Position numbers and translations under genes: made by a program. Of a stretch of DNA of 64,000 bases, positions 35,029-43,854 are shown piece by piece; position 1 is the stretch's first letter, and the number at the start of each line of letters is the position of its first letter. This stretch comes from Blautia_A ammoniilytica (lineage in GTDB: Bacteria; Bacillota; Clostridia; Lachnospirales; Lachnospiraceae), in assembly GCF_025566965.1 (NCBI RefSeq), contig NZ_JAOQJL010000002.1, forward strand, positions 1 through 64,000, in the 5' to 3' direction. Below the pieces are notes generated by a model that saw only the letters and a program-made list of their open reading frames with translations, did not search any database and was not told the origin of the DNA.

Positions 35029-36057
35029 ATGAAAAAAAAGATTTTTGCAGCTGTTTTATGTGCAGCATCTGTTGCAGCATCTGTTACTCCTGCTTATGCA
35101 GATGATTCCGAGCTTGTGCTTTATACCTGGCAGGGCATGTTTCCACAGGAAGTACTGGATGATTTTGAAAGTGAGACAGGGATTAAGATCACATATTCCA
35201 ACTTTGATACAGACGAGACCATGCTGGAGAAGGTTTCCATGGCAAAGGGCGGAGACTATGATGTGGTGATCGCAGATGACTATATTCTGGAAAAAGTGGT
35301 CCAGGAAGGCCTTGCTGAAAAACTTGATAAAGATAAGCTTTCTAATTTTGAAAATATCAATTCTCTGTATCAGGGACAGTTCTACGATCCTACAGATGAG
35401 TATACCGTACCTTATGGTGCAGGTATTCCGCTGATCGTGTATGATCCGGACGAAGTGGACATTGACATTGAAGGCTATAATGACCTTTGGGATCCGTCCC
35501 TGGAAGACAGTATTGCCTTGACAGCCAACTACAGGGTTATCAATGGTATCACAAACCTTGCACTTGGAAAGAGCATGAATGAAGAGGATGTGGATTCTAT
35601 TAAAGAAACCGGAAAGAAACTTCTGGAACTGGCTCCCAATGTACGTATGATCCAGGATGATAATACCCAGGATGCACTTCTTAATGGGGAAGCATCCGTA
35701 GCATTCCTTTATACTTCACAGGTTACTTCTGTACTTGCAGAAAATCCGGATCTGAAGGTAGTATATCCGAAAGAGGGTCTTGGATTTGGTATTATGGGTA
35801 TGTTTATTCCAAGTGAAGCACCGGACAAGGATGCAGCTTATCAGTTTGTAAACTATATCCTGCAGCCGGAAGTATCTGCTAAGTGCTTTGACTATATCGG
35901 TTACTACTGCACCAATAAAGCAGCAGATGAGTTCGTAGATCCTAACCTGGTAGTACCGGAGGATGTAACAAAGGGCGAGATTATTCAGAATGTAAGCGCA
36001 GAGGCTGACGAGCAGTACAATAAGAATTGGACGGAGTTTAAAGCAGCCTGCGATTAA
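35029..36057 (+). CDS. Secreted PotD-like solute-binding protein with divergent ligand site
   Basis: 342 residues with a signal peptide (MKKKIFAAVLCAAS..., probable cleavage after TPAYA). No lipobox is visible: the only early Cys follows Leu, so it seems not to be a lipoprotein. The fold matches PotD (LVLYTWQGMFPQEVLDDFE), but the acidic and aromatic ligand residues of PotD are mostly gone. Glu36/Tyr37 become Gly/Met, Asp168/Glu171 become non-acidic (LTANYRVI), Trp255/Asp257 become Gly/Met (GFGIMGMF). A ligand other than spermidine/putrescine is likely. ATG follows GAAGAGGAG. It may serve the first transporter set, which has no receptor. Confidence 0.85.
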   Translation: MKKKIFAAVLCAASVAASVTPAYADDSELVLYTWQGMFPQEVLDDFESETGIKITYSNFDTDETMLEKVSMAKGGDYDVVIADDYILEKVVQEGLAEKLDKDKLSNFENINSLYQGQFYDPTDEYTVPYGAGIPLIVYDPDEVDIDIEGYNDLWDPSLEDSIALTANYRVINGITNLALGKSMNEEDVDSIKETGKKLLELAPNVRMIQDDNTQDALLNGEASVAFLYTSQVTSVLAENPDLKVVYPKEGLGFGIMGMFIPSEAPDKDAAYQFVNYILQPEVSAKCFDYIGYYCTNKAADEFVDPNLVVPEDVTKGEIIQNVSAEADEQYNKNWTEFKAACD

Positions 36058-36072
36058 GGGGATCATTTTATT

Positions 36073-37695
36073 ATGGAAATTTATAAAGGCATGTCTACAT
36101 TTGCAGGGATCGCCATTGGGAAGATCTTTTATTATGACCGGGCAGAGTATCAGCTAAGCCAGTATCTGATCAATAATGTAAAGTATGAATTGACCAGATT
36201 TGAACAGGCAAAAGACCAGGTTTTAAAAGACCTGCAACATCAGCTTAAGATGGCAGATCAGGAAGAACAAAAAGAAGATCTTCAGCATCAGATCAGCGTA
36301 CTTTCCATGGGAAGCTTTGAAAAAGCAGTGGAAAGTATGATAAAAGCGGAAAAAGTCAGTGCAGTTTATGCTGTGATGACTACAAAAGAGGAATTGTCAG
36401 CCACCTTCGCCAGTCTGGAAGATCCAGCTGTGAAGGAGCAGATCCGATGTGTCCGTCAAAATGCTGACCATCTGATCACAGTTCTTGGCGGAGTACTTCC
36501 CAGGATCGATCTGGGAAAGGAACCGGTGATCCTTGTATCAGACAGCCTTTCCCCAACAGAGATCATGGAAATGGATAAGGGACAGCTGCTTGCGGTTGTG
36601 ACCCAGCAGGGATCGCAGGTATCCCACGCTGCGATCTTGGCCCGCACCATGGCAGTCCCTTCTCTGGTGGGGATTTCTCCCAAAGAAGAGTGGAATGGAT
36701 CAAATGCCATTGTCGATGGATATACAGGTACATTGTATATCCAACCGGACGGAGAATTTTTGAAAGAATATGAGATCCGCAGGATCGCAGATATAGAAGA
36801 ACGGGAAGACCTTCTGAAACTAAGGCATCAGAAGGACGAAACAGTAGATGGACGTATAGTGCCGATCTATGCCAATATTGGCAATTTAGATGACCTAAAC
36901 AGTGTGCTTTATTATGAGGCGGCCGGTATTGGTCTTTTACGAAGTGAATTTCAGTATCTGGGAAGAGAGAATTATCCCAGCGAAGAGGAATTATTTGCTG
37001 CTTACAAAAGAGTAGCCCAGACGATGGGCAAGAAAAGGGCAGTGATCCGTACAGTAGACCTGGGAGCTGATAAACAGGCGAAATACTTGAAGATCCCCGA
37101 GGAAATCAATCCTATCATGGGGAATCGGGGAATTCGTCTCTGCCTTGACAGAAGGGAAATGTTTAAGGTTCAGCTGCGTGCTATTTACCGTGCTTCCGCG
37201 TATGGCCGTCTGGCACTGATGTATCCAATGATCGATTCCATGGAGGAGATGGATGCTATAGAGCAGATTCTTGCTGAAGTAAGAGCAGAGTTGGACGAAA
37301 AAAGACAGCCATACCAGGAGATTCCAAAGGCTATTATGATCGAGACACCTGCTGCAGTAATGATTAGTGAAGAATTGGCTAAAAGAGTGGATTTCTTAAG
37401 CCTTGGCACCAATGATCTGACCCAGTATACCCTTGCCATGGACAGGCAGAATCCTTTACTTCGTAACAAGTATAATGATCATCATCCGGCTGTATTGAAG
37501 ATGATCCAGATGGTGGTGGATGCAGGACATAAAAATGGACGTAAAGTATACATCTGTGGCGAGATAGCTGCAGATACAAAGCTTACACACACATTTATAC
37601 AAATGGGAGTAGATGGCCTGTCTGTAGTTCCTGCTTGTATCCTTCCGGTACGCCGGGCAGTGAGAAATACAGATCTTACAGAAGGGAAGGACTGA
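36073..37695 (+). CDS. ptsI: PTS enzyme I (phosphoenolpyruvate-protein phosphotransferase)
   Basis: 540 residues. Takes phosphate from PEP and passes it to HPr. The phosphorylated His is His185 (SQVSHAAILARTMAVPS). The PEP-binding barrel contains GIGLLRSEFQYLGR, PIMGNRGIRLCLDRREMF, SLGTNDLTQYTLAMDRQ and the acid/base Cys495 (CGEIAAD). The N-terminal 150 residues are the helical HPr-binding part. ATG lies 15 bases after the binding protein stop, in reach of AAGGGGAT, so it is probably in the transporter transcript. No HPr gene is adjacent. A general enzyme I is the likeliest role, but a dedicated paralogue cannot be excluded. Confidence 0.9.
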   Translation: MEIYKGMSTFAGIAIGKIFYYDRAEYQLSQYLINNVKYELTRFEQAKDQVLKDLQHQLKMADQEEQKEDLQHQISVLSMGSFEKAVESMIKAEKVSAVYAVMTTKEELSATFASLEDPAVKEQIRCVRQNADHLITVLGGVLPRIDLGKEPVILVSDSLSPTEIMEMDKGQLLAVVTQQGSQVSHAAILARTMAVPSLVGISPKEEWNGSNAIVDGYTGTLYIQPDGEFLKEYEIRRIADIEEREDLLKLRHQKDETVDGRIVPIYANIGNLDDLNSVLYYEAAGIGLLRSEFQYLGRENYPSEEELFAAYKRVAQTMGKKRAVIRTVDLGADKQAKYLKIPEEINPIMGNRGIRLCLDRREMFKVQLRAIYRASAYGRLALMYPMIDSMEEMDAIEQILAEVRAELDEKRQPYQEIPKAIMIETPAAVMISEELAKRVDFLSLGTNDLTQYTLAMDRQNPLLRNKYNDHHPAVLKMIQMVVDAGHKNGRKVYICGEIAADTKLTHTFIQMGVDGLSVVPACILPVRRAVRNTDLTEGKD

Positions 37696-37698
37696 TTT

Positions 37699-38841
37699 AT
37701 GGAGCAAAAAAGCAGAGTGATTCTTCTTCCTTGTAAGGAATATGAGGAAGAAGAAATTTATTCTCTTCTTAAAAAAGGGCTTGCACTGCTTGGAGGTGTT
37801 GAAAGCCTGATCGGAAAAGAAGAACAAATCCTTTTAAAACCAAATCTTCTGAAAAAAGCAGAAATAGAAAAGGCTGTGATCACGCATCCTATTGTGGTCG
37901 GTGCGCTGGCAAGGATCCTGCGGGAAGAAGGTTATAACCGGATCATGCTGGCAGATTCTTGCGGAAATGGAACTACCAGTAAGGTGATACAAGGAACAGG
38001 GATGGATGCTTATTTGGAAAAGTATCACATCCCTGCTGTTGATTATAAAGAACCAGTAATGGTTTCCTATCCTCAGGGGATCCAGGCAAAGGAATTTATA
38101 TTGCCTAAGGAGCTTACAGAGGCGGATTGTGTGATTTCTGTGTCAAAAATGAAAACACATGCACTGGAGCGGATCACAGGGGCAGTAAAAAACAGTTATG
38201 GATTTATATATGGAAGACAAAAAGCCATTGGACATACCAAGTATCCCAGTGCGGATAGCTTTGCCAGAATGCTGGTTGATTTGAACAAGATGGTAAAGCC
38301 CAGGCTGTATCTGATGGACGGCATTGTTGCCATGGAGGGCAATGGTCCGGGAGCAGGTGATCCTGTGCCTATGAATGTACTGCTTATGTCCACAGATCCT
38401 GTGGCCCTTGATAGTATGTTTGCAAGACTTGTCTATCTGGATCCTGCATTGGTTCCAACAAATTATCATGGAGAAAAGATGGGGCTTGGTACATGGAAGG
38501 AAGAGGAAATCTTAGTTCTCCTTCCTGAAGGAAAAGAGATTTCCATTTCAGATGCTGTGAAACTGTTTGGCAAACCAGATTTTCATGTGGATCGGAAAAG
38601 ACTCCGGCAGAACCTGTGGACCAGGATGGCTAAAGCATTGAATCTGTTCCAGAAAAAGCCCTATATTCAGGCGGATTTGTGTGTTAAATGTGGTATCTGT
38701 GTGAATAGCTGTCCTGTGCCGGAAAAGGCGGTGGACTTCCGTAAGGGGAAAGACCAGCCGCCTGTTTATGATTATAAAAAATGTATCCGGTGTTTTTGCT
38801 GTCAGGAAATGTGTCCTAAAAAGGCAATTAAAGTAAGATAA
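37699..38841 (+). CDS. DUF362 protein with C-terminal 2x[4Fe-4S] ferredoxin domain
   Basis: 380 residues. Residues about 40-290 are DUF362 (LLKPNLLKKAEIEKAVITHP, MKTHALERITGAVKNSYGF, GDPVPMNVLLMSTDPVALD). The tail has two Cys clusters, CVKCGICVNSCP and CIRCFCCQEMCP, each typical of a [4Fe-4S] cluster. Function is unknown; homologues in anaerobes are predicted redox proteins in the cytoplasm. It starts three bases after the ptsI stop, so the two are cotranscribed. The 3' end is only 11 bases from a convergent gene, with no visible terminator. Confidence 0.85.
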   Translation: MEQKSRVILLPCKEYEEEEIYSLLKKGLALLGGVESLIGKEEQILLKPNLLKKAEIEKAVITHPIVVGALARILREEGYNRIMLADSCGNGTTSKVIQGTGMDAYLEKYHIPAVDYKEPVMVSYPQGIQAKEFILPKELTEADCVISVSKMKTHALERITGAVKNSYGFIYGRQKAIGHTKYPSADSFARMLVDLNKMVKPRLYLMDGIVAMEGNGPGAGDPVPMNVLLMSTDPVALDSMFARLVYLDPALVPTNYHGEKMGLGTWKEEEILVLLPEGKEISISDAVKLFGKPDFHVDRKRLRQNLWTRMAKALNLFQKKPYIQADLCVKCGICVNSCPVPEKAVDFRKGKDQPPVYDYKKCIRCFCCQEMCPKKAIKVR

Positions 38842-38852
38842 CAGAAGGGGAA

Positions 38853-39728
38853 TCAAAGGCTGCGGATCAGTTGTGCGGTCTGACGGATAAATTCCGGTGT
38901 GGTGCCGCAGCAGCCTCCTATCACAGAGGCACCATTTTCTATCAGTACTTTCATATGTCTGGCAAAATCTTCTGCGGTCATATTGTATACAGCATGTCCC
39001 TGGTCATCAATGGAAGGCATACCTGCATTGGGCTTGGCAACTACAGGTATGGATACGTTTTCGTGTATATTCCGTATCACAGATACCAGCTGATCTGGTC
39101 CCACAGAGCAGTTCACTCCTACAGCTGATGCACCGGCTGCCTCCAGGGCAAGTGCTGCTTCAACTGCATTGCCGCCGCTGAAAATACTGCCATCTGCTTC
39201 TACAGTCATGGTGCAAAGGATAGGAAGATCGCATATACTGGAGACAGCATCTACAGCTGCCAGTGTTTCTTCGATATTGATCATGGTTTCTGCTGCAAAA
39301 AGATCCACACCGGCATCTACCAGGTATCCAGCCTGTTCTTTGTACATTTCATAGGCGTTTTCATACGTCATTTCGCCTGCCGGAACCATCATCTTGCCGG
39401 AGGTGGTAATATCACCGGCTACATAAGCCCTGCCCTTGGCAATCTCTTTCGAATAGCTGACCAGTGTATGATTGATCTGGCTGGCTTGATCCTGAAGATT
39501 GTGCAGGCTAAGACTGCACCGATTGCCGCCAAAGGTAGGAGCGTAGATGATCTGGCTTCCTGCTTCGATATATTCTTTCTGCAGTTTCTGAATCACATCT
39601 TTGTGGCTGAGCACCCATTCTTCGGTGCATACGCCTCTTGGCATTCCTGCTGCCATCAGATTGGAGCCTGTGGCGCCATCAAGGAGCAGGATTTGGTCTG
39701 CAAGCTGTAAAAAAGTATCTTTGGTCAT
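38853..39728 (-). CDS. Homocysteine S-methyltransferase family protein
   Basis: 291 residues, a single homocysteine-binding (beta/alpha)8 barrel. Zinc ligands: Cys in VGVNCSVGP and the Cys pair in GGCCGTTPEF. The N-terminus LLDGATGSNLMAAG is the family hallmark. It equals the first module of MetH without the folate, cobalamin and activation modules, so it either uses S-methylmethionine/other donors or works with separate corrinoid proteins. No partner is in the window. Confidence 0.88.
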   Translation of the reverse strand: MTKDTFLQLADQILLLDGATGSNLMAAGMPRGVCTEEWVLSHKDVIQKLQKEYIEAGSQIIYAPTFGGNRCSLSLHNLQDQASQINHTLVSYSKEIAKGRAYVAGDITTSGKMMVPAGEMTYENAYEMYKEQAGYLVDAGVDLFAAETMINIEETLAAVDAVSSICDLPILCTMTVEADGSIFSGGNAVEAALALEAAGASAVGVNCSVGPDQLVSVIRNIHENVSIPVVAKPNAGMPSIDDQGHAVYNMTAEDFARHMKVLIENGASVIGGCCGTTPEFIRQTAQLIRSL

Positions 39729-39905
39729 GTATAATGCCTCCTATAATGTGAGATTTTCCGCAATTTGGTTAGAATTATAGCATACACGTTGAAAAATATC
39801 CATTTTAATCCCATAATTTATAAAAAGAATCTTAAATTTAAGCTGCATAAGGATTCTCCTCTTGATTTTCATGTATCCAGCGTATAAAATATGGGGTGAT
39901 TTTGA

Positions 39906-40082
39906 ATATCAGCTGGGAGATGACTCCCACCTCTATAGGTGGTGAGAAACAAGCTGGTATCAGTGGTGGGAGTCAATCCCCCAGCTGATATAGCCTCCGG
40001 CAGGATTGCAGAGGTGCGCAGGAGAAGTATGTCATGCAATTGCATGACGCGCACCTCGCAGCAAGAATGCCGAGGCATTCTT
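39906..40082. repeat. Three consecutive hairpins, probable IS605-derived or other mobile palindromic element
   Basis: Hairpin A has 12-bp arms ATATCAGCTGGG (39906-39917) and CCCAGCTGATAT (39980-39991) and, inside, 10-bp arms TGACTCCCAC (39921-39930) and GTGGGAGTCA (39966-39975). A third pairing, CCACCT/AGGTGG (39927-39942), competes with the latter. Hairpin B has arms GAGGTGCGC (40011-40019) and GCGCACCTC (40049-40057) around an 18-bp palindrome at 40031-40048. Hairpin C is AAGAATGC/GCATTCTT (40063-40082). No T run follows. The string GTGGTGGGAG is shared with the IS right end at 1568-1577. All arms are perfect, which implies recent arrival or active constraint. Confidence 0.7.
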
Positions 40083-40112
40083 GAAATATGTGATGAAAAG
40101 GAGAATGCAAGG

Positions 40113-41747
40113 ATGAATTGGAAGAAAAAGTTTGACAGGGTGCCAGGTCTGGTGATCACTGTGCTTTTACTGGTGGTTTCCGTGATCTTTATGGTTATGC
40201 TTGCCAGAACAAAGATGATTCCAGATACCTACATGATTGTTGCCGGTGTGATCCTGCTTTTGTTTGTGGTCCTCACTGCAGCCCTTGTATGGCGAATGAG
40301 CAATAAGATCCGGTTTACTGTCGGGGCTTTGCTTGGGTTTGTATTTATTGCAATTCTTGCCATTGGCGGTGCTTACGTGAATCAGACAAGGACAGCCATC
40401 ACCAGGATTTCCGGAGAAAAGACTGAGATCACCAAGATATCTGTTTATGTAAAGGCTGAGGATACAGCAGATTCTGTGGACGCCACCAAGGGGGACACTT
40501 ATGGTATCCTTCAGGCTCTTGACCGTACCAACACAGACGGAGCTGTTGCCCATCTGAAAAGCCAGTTTGATACAGATGTGAATACAGTAGAGTTCCCAGG
40601 GCTTACAGAACTGGCAGATGGTCTTCTGAACGGTCAGGTACAGGCACTGATCCTTAACCAGGCTTATGTGGAAGTCTTGTCCGAGATGGAAGGATATACA
40701 GACATCCAGTCAAAGATCAAAGAAGTTGGTACAGTAGATGTGGAGAATGTGATCGCCGAGAAGGATGAAGAGCCGGTGAAGCCGGTAGAGACTGCTGGCG
40801 GCGGCAAGATCTATACCATTTATATTAGCGGTATTGATACAAGAGGCGAGATGACTGCGTCCAGCCGAAGTGATGTGAATATCGTGGCCACCATCAATAC
40901 AGAGACAAAGCAGATCCTGCTTGTGTCCACACCACGAGATTATTTTGTTCCTCTTTCTATTTCCAATGGAGCAAAGGATAAGCTGACCCATGCCGGTATC
41001 TATGGTATTGATGTATGTATGGATACATTGGGTATGCTTTACGATGAAGATATTCATTATTATTTCCGCGTGAACTTTGGAGGATTTACAAAGATCATTG
41101 ATGCACTTGGCGGCATTGATGTGGATTCTGATTATGAATTTGATTCCAGAAACATTCTGGGATGGCATTACAACAAAGGCGTCAATCATCTGGATGGAGA
41201 GTCTGCTCTTGTATTTGCAAGAGAGAGATATGCATTTTCTGAAGGTGACAGACAGAGGGGCAAGAACCAGATGGCTGTGATCAAAGCAGTGATCGCAAAG
41301 GCAATGTCTCCGGACATCCTGAAGAATTATTCCAGTGTGATCGAAGGCCTGGATGGCTGTTTTGGCACGAATATTACTTATGAGGAGATTGCTGAGATCC
41401 TCCAGGATCAGCTGAAGAATGGGGGTACCTGGAATGTGGTTACTTACAGCGTGAATGGTACTGGTGCAAAGGAAAAGCCATACTCCTTAAGTCAGCCTGC
41501 TTACGTTATGATCCCGGATGAGACTACAGTAGATAAGGCCAAAGAGCTGATGGCAAAGGTACGTGACGGACAGACCATCACTCAGGATGAGGCTGCTTCT
41601 GATACATCTACCCAGGATATGGGAATCCCGGAGGACGGTCCTATCACTCCATCCCCTGTTCCGGGGCAGGAGGGCAGTTCAGATGCACAGGAAGGTACAG
41701 CTGCAGATACTGCAGCAGACACTACAACAGCAGATAGTGCTGCATAA
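40113..41747 (+). CDS. LytR-CpsA-Psr (LCP) family wall-polymer ligase
   Basis: 544 residues. Three hydrophobic N-terminal helices (about 10-30, 37-58, 66-86), then the extracellular part. The LCP domain (about 230-400) shows IYISGIDTRGE, SRSDVNIVATIN, LLVSTPRDYFVPL, the Asp of LGGIDVDSDYEF and the Arg-rich ARERYAFSEGDRQRGKNQ, the pyrophosphate-lipid site. The tail is Thr/Asp/Ala-rich. These enzymes attach wall polymers to peptidoglycan. ATG at 40113 follows AAGGAG; an in-frame ATG at 40029, with AGGAG four bases upstream inside hairpin B, would add 28 residues. The neighbouring rhamnose genes fit a wall-polymer role. Confidence 0.9.
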   Translation: MNWKKKFDRVPGLVITVLLLVVSVIFMVMLARTKMIPDTYMIVAGVILLLFVVLTAALVWRMSNKIRFTVGALLGFVFIAILAIGGAYVNQTRTAITRISGEKTEITKISVYVKAEDTADSVDATKGDTYGILQALDRTNTDGAVAHLKSQFDTDVNTVEFPGLTELADGLLNGQVQALILNQAYVEVLSEMEGYTDIQSKIKEVGTVDVENVIAEKDEEPVKPVETAGGGKIYTIYISGIDTRGEMTASSRSDVNIVATINTETKQILLVSTPRDYFVPLSISNGAKDKLTHAGIYGIDVCMDTLGMLYDEDIHYYFRVNFGGFTKIIDALGGIDVDSDYEFDSRNILGWHYNKGVNHLDGESALVFARERYAFSEGDRQRGKNQMAVIKAVIAKAMSPDILKNYSSVIEGLDGCFGTNITYEEIAEILQDQLKNGGTWNVVTYSVNGTGAKEKPYSLSQPAYVMIPDETTVDKAKELMAKVRDGQTITQDEAASDTSTQDMGIPEDGPITPSPVPGQEGSSDAQEGTAADTAADTTTADSAA

Positions 41748-41771
41748 ATTTGGGTAAAACGAATATGTTAA

Positions 41772-41813
41772 AAAAGACCTGCAAAAGTATTTTTCGTACT
41801 TTGCAGGTCTTTT
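41772..41813. terminator. Bidirectional terminator between LCP gene and rfbD
   Basis: AAAGACCTGCAAAAGTA pairs with TACTTTGCAGGTCTTT, with T on one side and A on the other. Confidence 0.85.
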
Positions 41814-41852
41814 GCTGTCAGGGATAAACCAACCTGAAATTGTTTTTAATTA

Positions 41853-42794
41853 TCAGAAATCCAGTTCTTTTAAGTATCTAGCAAGTGCATCCTGCCAGGT
41901 GGGAAGAGGAGTAAATCCGCATTTGGCCAACTTGCTTTTATCCAGACGGCTGTTAAATGGTCTTGCTGCTTTTGAAGCACCATATTCAGCAGTAGTCACC
42001 GGATATACGTGGCAGTGATCAGGAGCATATTCTGGATGTCCAAGGGCTTCCGCCTGACGGAAGATCTCCTTTGTGAAGTCATACCAGCTGATGTAGCCCC
42101 CCTCATTGGTAGCATGATAATATCCGTATTTGTCGGTCAAAATCATATCTACCATCAGACGGGCCAGGTCAAAGGTGTAGGTAGGGGTGCCAATCTGGTC
42201 ATTTACCACACGAAGGGTATCGTGTGTTTTACCAAGACTTAGCATGGTTTTGATAAAATTCTTTCCGTTTTTTCCAAACACCCAGGCAATACGGATAATG
42301 AAGAATTTGGAAACAAGACCGGAAACAGCAAGTTCACCGTCCAGTTTGGTCTGTCCGTAAACATTTAATGGCTTGTAATCCTTGCAGTCCGGATCCCAAG
42401 GCGACTCTCCTTGTCCGTCAAATACATAGTCGGTAGAAAGGTACATCATTTTAATGTCCAGCTTCTGGCATACCTTTGCAATATTTTCTGTGCCTGTTAC
42501 GTTTACCAGGCGAACCTTTTCCTGTTTATCCTCATCTTCGGCAGCATCAACAGCTGTCCATGCAGCACAATGGATCACAGCATCCGGTTTGATCTGTGTC
42601 AGGATATTTTCTACGGCCCTGGCATCTGTAATGTCCATGGAAACATAAGGCATTTCAGTAACCGGGGAATGATCCTGTATACCGCTGTAGACCGGTGCAA
42701 TATCAGACCCAACGCCTTTAAAGCCCCGCTTGTGCAGCTCATTCATCACATCATGGCCAAGCTGTCCTGCCACACCTGTTACAAAAAACTTCAT
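41853..42794 (-). CDS. rfbD: dTDP-4-dehydrorhamnose reductase
   Basis: Last step of dTDP-L-rhamnose synthesis. 313 residues, NAD(P) loop FVTGVAGQLGHDVMNEL, catalytic pair in YLSTDYVFDGQGESPW and YGQTKLDGE. The gene is 24 bases downstream of rfbB, in an rfbA-rfbB-rfbD unit read on the minus strand. The epimerase gene rfbC, expected between rfbB and rfbD, is absent here. Confidence 0.95.
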   Translation of the reverse strand: MKFFVTGVAGQLGHDVMNELHKRGFKGVGSDIAPVYSGIQDHSPVTEMPYVSMDITDARAVENILTQIKPDAVIHCAAWTAVDAAEDEDKQEKVRLVNVTGTENIAKVCQKLDIKMMYLSTDYVFDGQGESPWDPDCKDYKPLNVYGQTKLDGELAVSGLVSKFFIIRIAWVFGKNGKNFIKTMLSLGKTHDTLRVVNDQIGTPTYTFDLARLMVDMILTDKYGYYHATNEGGYISWYDFTKEIFRQAEALGHPEYAPDHCHVYPVTTAEYGASKAARPFNSRLDKSKLAKCGFTPLPTWQDALARYLKELDF

Positions 42795-42818
42795 AGCGTC
42801 CTCCTTACGATCCTTATA

Positions 42819-43838
42819 TCAGCGATTGCCGTACATTTTTTCGTAGTAATTCTGATACTCACCGGAAATAATGGTTTCCCACCATTCCTTATTGTCAAGA
42901 TACCAGCGGATGGTTTTTTTGATTCCGTCTGCGAATTTTGTTTCCGGAAGCCAGCCAAGCTCATTATGGATCTTGGTAGGATCGATGGCATAACGCATGT
43001 CATGCCCCTTACGGTCTGCTACATAAGTAATAAGGCTTTCCGGTTTGCCTAGTTCTTTACAGATGATTTTTACAATATCGATGTTCTTCATCTCGTTATG
43101 TCCGCCGATGTTGTAAACTTCGCCTACGCGGCCTTTATGAATGATCAGGTCGATTGCCTTGCAGTGATCTTCTACATACAACCAGTCACGTACATTTTCG
43201 CCCTTTCCATAAACCGGAAGAGGCTTGTCATTCAGCGCATTTGCGATCATAAGAGGAATCAGCTTCTCAGGGAAGTGGTATGGACCGTAATTGTTGGAGC
43301 AACGGCTGATGGTTACAGGCAGGCCGTAAGTTCTGTGGTAAGCAAGTACCAGAAGGTCAGCGCCTGCTTTGGAAGAACTGTAAGGGCTGCTTGTATGGAT
43401 GGGAGTTTCCTCAGTAAAGAACAGGTCCGGGCGGTCCAGAGGCAGATCTCCATAAACTTCGTCAGTGGAAACCTGATGGTAACGCTGGATTCCGTATTTG
43501 CGGCATGCATCCATCAGAACAGCAGTGCCGATAATATTGGTGTTCAGGAAAACCTCAGGGTTTTCGATAGAACGGTCTACATGGCTTTCTGCTGCAAAGT
43601 TTACAACCATATCCGGATGCTCTTCTTCAAAAAGTTTGTATACAGCTTCTCTATCTGTAATGCTTTCTTTTACAAAACGGAAATTTGGATTGTCCATTAC
43701 AGGTGCAAGAGTGGAAAGATTACCTGCGTAGGTCAGGCAGTCCAGGCAGATGATCCGGTAATCCGGATATTTTTTTAACATGTGAAAAATAAAGTTGCTT
43801 CCGATAAATCCGGCACCGCCGGTAACAATGATCTTCAT
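42819..43838 (-). CDS. rfbB: dTDP-glucose 4,6-dehydratase
   Basis: 339 residues from MKIIVTGGAGFIGSNFIFHM. NAD loop GGAGFIGS; catalytic Tyr/Lys in SPYSSSKAGADLLVLAYHRTYG, with the Thr/Asp/Glu triad in STDEVYGDL. The start chosen is ATG at 43838 behind AAAGGAG; an upstream in-frame ATG at 43883 lies in the rfbA end. Converts dTDP-glucose to the 4-keto-6-deoxy sugar. Confidence 0.96.
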   Translation of the reverse strand: MKIIVTGGAGFIGSNFIFHMLKKYPDYRIICLDCLTYAGNLSTLAPVMDNPNFRFVKESITDREAVYKLFEEEHPDMVVNFAAESHVDRSIENPEVFLNTNIIGTAVLMDACRKYGIQRYHQVSTDEVYGDLPLDRPDLFFTEETPIHTSSPYSSSKAGADLLVLAYHRTYGLPVTISRCSNNYGPYHFPEKLIPLMIANALNDKPLPVYGKGENVRDWLYVEDHCKAIDLIIHKGRVGEVYNIGGHNEMKNIDIVKIICKELGKPESLITYVADRKGHDMRYAIDPTKIHNELGWLPETKFADGIKKTIRWYLDNKEWWETIISGEYQNYYEKMYGNR

Positions 43839-43854
43839 TTTATAAATTCTCCTT

